From the NCBI RefSeq assembly GCF_012849095.1, contig NZ_CP051680.1:7126001-7190000 (forward strand): a DNA stretch of 64,000 bases. The letters are read 5' to 3'. The translations under genes and the position numbers were made by a program. Each line of letters begins with the position of its first letter. Within the stretch, counting starts at the first letter, position 1. Below the pieces are notes generated by a model, which was not told the origin of the DNA, searched no databases, and worked only from the letters and a program-made list of their open reading frames with translations. This DNA is from Cohnella herbarum (lineage in GTDB: Bacteria > Bacillota > Bacilli > Paenibacillales > Paenibacillaceae). Shown one piece after another: positions 60,101-64,000 of the stretch.

Positions 60101-61910
60101 GGCTTCGTTGCGTCTCGCTTCCTCTTTTCGGAATAAAATGATTCTTATTTTCTTCGCGATTACGATCGTTCCGTTCATCATATTCGCTTACTACGCTTAT
60201 ATGAAATCGATCGAGGGCATCAAGAACGCGAACGCGACGTTCTCCATGAGTTATTTGCAGCAAGCCAAAATGAACTTCGAAACGTATCTGGATCAATTGA
60301 ACGATCAGGTCAACGACTTGATCGGCAACAGATCCGTGCAGCAATGGTTGGAACGCGAGCCTTGGAGCAACGAAGAGGAAGAGGCTTTCGCCGTGAACAT
60401 GTTAGGGTTCGTCTATCAGCGGAAGCCGCAGATCGATGCGCTCAGAGTTCGGATCCTGCCGTTGAATCCGTCCCGTTATCCGACCTATATGAACACGATG
60501 GGGGAATCGATCGAGGTCGGCGAAGAGGAATGGTTCAGGAAGTCGAAGGCTACCGTCGTACCGACCTGGCATCTGTCTATGCCTAAGGAAGGTCTCTACG
60601 GGAGACCTTTGCTTTCCTATATTAAGAGGTTTACGGGCTTATATGACCGCATTCCTCGGGGGATGATCGTAACGGACCTTGCCGAGGATCACTTAAAGAG
60701 ATTCTTTTCTCCTTCGGAGAGCATGGAAGGCCAGAAGTTTCTCATCGTCGGCGCGGATGGCCGGGTGCTGTTCGACTCCTTCGACAATGAATGGACGGGG
60801 GACGTCATTCCGTCGAAGAAATTTCTGCAGATTCGGGAAACATCCCCCGAGGGTGCGGAAACGCTGATGATGGACGGGGAAAAGAAACTGATCACGTATA
60901 CGAAAATGAATAACGAGCCGTGGACGATCGTAAGCATGACGCCATTACATGCGTTGACGCAACCGATCAATGTCATGAATCGGCTGCTGATCTTTTTTAT
61001 CGCGGTCTATTTGATCTGTTCCGTCGGCGTCGTCATCTATATCACTTTGAACTTTACCCAACCTGTCGTTAGGCTCGTCCGTCTGATGAGAAGGCTGGAG
61101 GAAGGGGATTTCGAATACAAGGTTCCCATGTCGGCCCGTAAGGATGAGATCGGCTGGCTGTATCGCGGATTCGGAAGCATGATCAAGAAGATCGAAGGTT
61201 TGATCGAGCAAACGTCCCGTTCGGAAAGAAACAAGAAGGAGCTGGAATTCCAAGTTTTGAGCCACCAAATTAATCCCCATTTTCTATACAATACGCTGGA
61301 GTCGATTCGATGGAAGGCGGAGAATCACGGGAGAAGCGATATCGGAGAGATGGTTTCCGCGCTAGGGAATTTGCTGCGGCTTAGCTTGAATCAAGGGAAG
61401 GACATTACGACGGTCGGACGCGAGATCGAACAGGTGAAAGCATACGTGCAGATCGAACAAGCCCGTATCGGGATGCCGCTAAGGGTTCTGTATTTCTTCG
61501 ACGAGGAAATGCTGGAGCTGCCGTTCATGAGACTGCTTCTGCAGCCGCTCGTCGAGAATGCGATTCAGCATAGTATCCGGGATAATTTCGAGAAAGGTAA
61601 AGTCATCATGTCCGGTTACGTGGAAGATCAGGATCTCGTTATCGAAATTACGGATAATGGCAAAGGGATTCCGGAGTCGGTTCTGACGCAGTTGGATGCC
61701 GAGGATACCGGAGGAAGAGGCAAACGTCGCCAAGGCGTCGGATTGCGTAACGTCAATGAGCGCTTGAAACTCTACTTCGGGAACAACTACAAGTTGCTCA
61801 TCGAAACCGGCGAGAGCATGGGGACGAAGATCACGATCCGTCACCCGATTCTGGATTCGCTCGGGGAAGCGGATACGGATGGTGATGAGAGAGCGAGGCA
61901 AATCCTCTAG
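60093..61910 (+). CDS. YesM-type membrane sensor histidine kinase
   Basis: 605 residues. Two membrane helices (about 16-36 and 290-312) bracket a Cache-like extracellular sensor; HAMP (LVRLMRRLEEGDFEYKVPM), then the phosphorylated His in SHQINPHFLYNTLESI and an ATPase domain with QPLVENAIQHS, DNGKGI and GVGLRNVNERL. All key residues are intact. Cognate kinase of the overlapping YesN-like regulator; the alpha-mannosidase gene on the other strand is the nearest candidate target. Confidence 0.92.
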   Translation: MIKASLRLASSFRNKMILIFFAITIVPFIIFAYYAYMKSIEGIKNANATFSMSYLQQAKMNFETYLDQLNDQVNDLIGNRSVQQWLEREPWSNEEEEAFAVNMLGFVYQRKPQIDALRVRILPLNPSRYPTYMNTMGESIEVGEEEWFRKSKATVVPTWHLSMPKEGLYGRPLLSYIKRFTGLYDRIPRGMIVTDLAEDHLKRFFSPSESMEGQKFLIVGADGRVLFDSFDNEWTGDVIPSKKFLQIRETSPEGAETLMMDGEKKLITYTKMNNEPWTIVSMTPLHALTQPINVMNRLLIFFIAVYLICSVGVVIYITLNFTQPVVRLVRLMRRLEEGDFEYKVPMSARKDEIGWLYRGFGSMIKKIEGLIEQTSRSERNKKELEFQVLSHQINPHFLYNTLESIRWKAENHGRSDIGEMVSALGNLLRLSLNQGKDITTVGREIEQVKAYVQIEQARIGMPLRVLYFFDEEMLELPFMRLLLQPLVENAIQHSIRDNFEKGKVIMSGYVEDQDLVIEITDNGKGIPESVLTQLDAEDTGGRGKRRQGVGLRNVNERLKLYFGNNYKLLIETGESMGTKITIRHPILDSLGEADTDGDERARQIL

Positions 61911-62000
61911 CCCGGCTGGGCCGGGTTACAGCGGGGAAATGCAGCGTATGGGCGAATTAGCCCGGGTGGACCGGGTTACAGCGAGGAAAAACAGCGCGGA
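61908..62000. repeat. tandem repeat family E, two 50-bp units
   Basis: TAGCCCGGnTGGnCCGGG begins at 61908 and 61958, 50 bases apart, each followed by TTACAGCGnGGAAA and CAGCG. The CCCGG..CCGGG arms form a hairpin. The first unit begins with the stop codon of the kinase gene. Confidence 0.85.
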
Positions 62001-62013
62001 AGCAATGAAATCG

Positions 62014-62055
62014 TAACGAGGCTGCCCAAGATGACATAGGGGCAGCCTCGTTTTT
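62014..62055 (+). terminator. terminator after second YesM gene
   Basis: AACGAGGCTGCCC and GGGCAGCCTCGTT form a 13-bp perfect stem followed by TTTTTATT; it also ends at the stop of the convergent mannosidase gene. Confidence 0.9.
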
Positions 62056-62056
62056 A

Positions 62057-64000
62057 TTAGTTGCGCAGTCCGACGGTTACGATTTGATAGGGGCCTACAG
62101 GGAATTGTCCGTTAACCGCATCGTGGCTATTGTCTTCGAGAATGTTGCTAACGTACGCTTGACCGTCCCGCGCCGTAACTAGCCTGACTTCGCTTGGCGC
62201 CCCGTTCGCGTTGTACCATCGCGCCATCCAGTCTCCTCGTTGCTCGTTCGTCTTGAGGTTGGAGAACAAAATGCCTTCCCCTTCCCAACGAAGGAACTCG
62301 AACCGCGGCGGGACAGTTCCGGCATGCAAGCCGGTCTGGCAAACCGTCAACGGCACAGGAAAACGGTGCGCTTCCCGGTAGGCATCGATTCGATCGCTCC
62401 CGCCGTGAGGTAGGATCATCCACTCGGCGGAGTGGTTGCCGAGGCATTGCGCTTCCGGCGTCTCGAAGACGCCCCAATCGCCAAGCTCACCGACGGATCG
62501 CAGAAGGGTGACCGCCAGCGTGCTCCTTCCGTCGAGCAGCGTCTCATACTCGTTCAAGCCTTTGCCGGCGACGGTCAGCCCGCGCTGGGAATCGTGAGCA
62601 TCGACGAACGCTTGCATATGCTGGCAGTTGCTCGGATTTTGCCACTCCCGGGACGGGGTGTTCTGTCGCTCGGCTACCTCGAAGATAGAGTCGGCGAAAT
62701 GGGTCGAAGATCGGACGTCGGTTGGATAGAGCGCCCGCAGGCGGTGATCCTTGGCCGGATTGTCGTAAGATACGCTAACTTGGACGCCTTTGCCTAACCG
62801 CTCCAAGCTCACTCTCGTTGTCAGAACGAGGGGCACCCGCTTAACCGAGCGACCCGATTTCCGATCGAGGATCGAAACCATCGTCCGAACCTCTTGATCC
62901 AACCTTTCATCCGCGGATACGGGAATACTCATCTCCTGTACGATCTCGATCGTTGCCCGGTAAGGGGCATCTTCGACGACGCGAATCCGAGCGTTGCCGC
63001 CCTTCGTCGTAATGGGAACGTCGCCGTCCGGTTGTCTGAAAATATACTCGTTGCCAACGTCGCCCGCATCCTCGTAGTGCCCCAGATCCAAGAACGTTTG
63101 ACCGCTCCTCTTATCTAGCAACGTCATACCGCCATCCGCTTCGATCGATAAACGCAAATTGGCGTTCTCCAATGTCGCTTCTCCCGTGACGAGAGAAGCG
63201 ACTCCCGAACTTCCCGTAGCTTGCTCCTCGCCAATAGCCGAAATCCAAGCAAATACCAAGTGTCCCATTGCCGGCATGATTCCCGTCTCGAAAGTCAGCC
63301 GTACGAATCTTGCCATATAAGGCTGCCTGAATTTATCGTCGGGCAGGTCATACCCGAACTTCACTCCTAAATCCTCGGAAGCGAAATCTACGGGCTCTCC
63401 CCGATGATTAATCAACGATCCGTCCGCGGTCGTTCTTTGGCGGACTTCCTCCGCGACTCGAACCGGGTTCTCGCTTTGCTTGAAGTATCTCCTACTTAAC
63501 TCGACATCGAAACTCGTAACCGAGGAGCCTTTGTAACCGCTCGTGTTATACGCGACGAACGGCGCGGCGGCGCTTCCATAAACTTCGAAGCCGCTTGTAT
63601 CGACTCGTTCGCTTAAGTGTCGCGCGCTTTCCCGAATGATCGCTTTCGCGACTTCGGTACTCTTAGCGAACCGGGTTTCCATCTCGCGATACACCTCGTC
63701 GACGCTGCAACCGCAGATGCTGTCGTGAGGGTGGTTCTGCATTAATGTTTTCCAAGAATAGTTGAACAGAGCATGAGGGTAGGGCTTGCCTTCGACAAGC
63801 GCGAGAGAAGCGAGCGGTTCCGCCACCTTCTCCAACAGAGTCTGGTTTCGCTGGTTGAGCTGTTTAATCGGAACCCGCGCGGACGCGGTATTCACGAGGG
63901 TGAACCATCCGTCCGTTTTCTGTCCGCGGAGTTCACCGCGCGTCGTGCTAAGCTTCGGCGGCAGAGTAGCTAGGACATCGTTAATATAATCGTCGAAATT
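62057..64000 (-). CDS. GH38 alpha-mannosidase (5' end cut by window edge)
   Basis: The frame stays open from the stop at 62057 to the right edge, 648 codons, and the edge falls on a codon boundary; a GTG at 63895 is internal. The segment starts in the catalytic domain's end (LRGQKTDGWFTLVNTASARVPIKQLNQ, cited in part), passes the zinc-side motif LMQNHPHDSICGCSVDEVYREM (in part) and continues through the central and C-terminal beta-domains. The N-terminal nucleophile region is outside the window. The bacterial MngB-like type of this motif suggests intracellular release of mannose from alpha-mannosides. Confidence 0.9.
   Translation of the reverse strand, partial: NFDDYINDVLATLPPKLSTTRGELRGQKTDGWFTLVNTASARVPIKQLNQRNQTLLEKVAEPLASLALVEGKPYPHALFNYSWKTLMQNHPHDSICGCSVDEVYREMETRFAKSTEVAKAIIRESARHLSERVDTSGFEVYGSAAAPFVAYNTSGYKGSSVTSFDVELSRRYFKQSENPVRVAEEVRQRTTADGSLINHRGEPVDFASEDLGVKFGYDLPDDKFRQPYMARFVRLTFETGIMPAMGHLVFAWISAIGEEQATGSSGVASLVTGEATLENANLRLSIEADGGMTLLDKRSGQTFLDLGHYEDAGDVGNEYIFRQPDGDVPITTKGGNARIRVVEDAPYRATIEIVQEMSIPVSADERLDQEVRTMVSILDRKSGRSVKRVPLVLTTRVSLERLGKGVQVSVSYDNPAKDHRLRALYPTDVRSSTHFADSIFEVAERQNTPSREWQNPSNCQHMQAFVDAHDSQRGLTVAGKGLNEYETLLDGRSTLAVTLLRSVGELGDWGVFETPEAQCLGNHSAEWMILPHGGSDRIDAYREAHRFPVPLTVCQTGLHAGTVPPRFEFLRWEGEGILFSNLKTNEQRGDWMARWYNANGAPSEVRLVTARDGQAYVSNILEDNSHDAVNGQFPVGPYQIVTVGLRN

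Overview
The window looks like chromosome of a Gram-positive, aerobic-to-facultative soil or plant-litter bacterium of the Paenibacillaceae (Cohnella/Paenibacillus type). Reasons: AGGAGG-type ribosome sites with frequent TTG and GTG starts, lipoproteins with Bacillus-style lipoboxes, a Bacillus-type Fnr with a C-terminal cysteine cluster, a bacillithiol reductase (YpdA/Bdr), and many YesM/YesN-type two-component pairs and AraC regulators beside sugar ABC transporters and glycoside hydrolases. No rRNA, tRNA, CRISPR array, prophage or transposase gene was seen.

Layout. 1-2163: a cut-off AraC regulator divergent from an alpha-galactosidase (melA). 2245-11814: an oxygen/redox block with a DISM-type sensor kinase and LuxR-type regulator, a beta-propeller lipoprotein, fnr, an Nre-like trio (GAF protein, response regulator, PAS kinase), bdr and a DoxX-like membrane protein; three perfect TGTGA-N6-TCACA palindromes lie in its promoter regions. 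11933-19502: padR with a DHA2 drug exporter, a queuosine-precursor transporter under a preQ1-I riboswitch, an ECF sigma operon and an Fsr-like exporter. 19774-29807: a carbohydrate locus (beta-helix protein, binding protein, two permeases, YesM/YesN, agarase-like clan GH-A hydrolase). 29899-39242: a MacB-like ABC exporter with a small partner, a secreted Gly/His-rich protein, catE, a two-gene DUF4062 operon, LD-carboxypeptidase, beta-carbonic anhydrase, and LemA with a TPM protein. 39346-44108: a giant fused kinase with a partly degenerate core, its transcription-activator-like response regulator, and a lone CheY. 44228-64000: hemicellulose/pectin side-chain functions (AraC, GH127 beta-L-arabinofuranosidase, ABC importer, AraC, GH78 alpha-L-rhamnosidase), a polysaccharide deacetylase, an APH-like kinase, an SDR epimerase, a second YesN/YesM pair, and a GH38 alpha-mannosidase that runs off the right edge.

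Working together: Fnr and the Nre-like system probably couple oxygen or nitrate status to the redox genes, while the AraC and YesMN regulators (some with likely CcpA cre sites) tune uptake and cleavage of plant polysaccharides rich in galactose, arabinose, rhamnose and mannose.

The most unusual signals are five intergenic tandem-repeat families that are unrelated in sequence but share a 50-52 bp unit length, mostly between convergent genes; the DUF4062 plus 61-residue-protein operon; the fused sensor kinase whose first kinase core and receiver have lost key residues; and a 161-bp MITE-like element inside an ABC operon.
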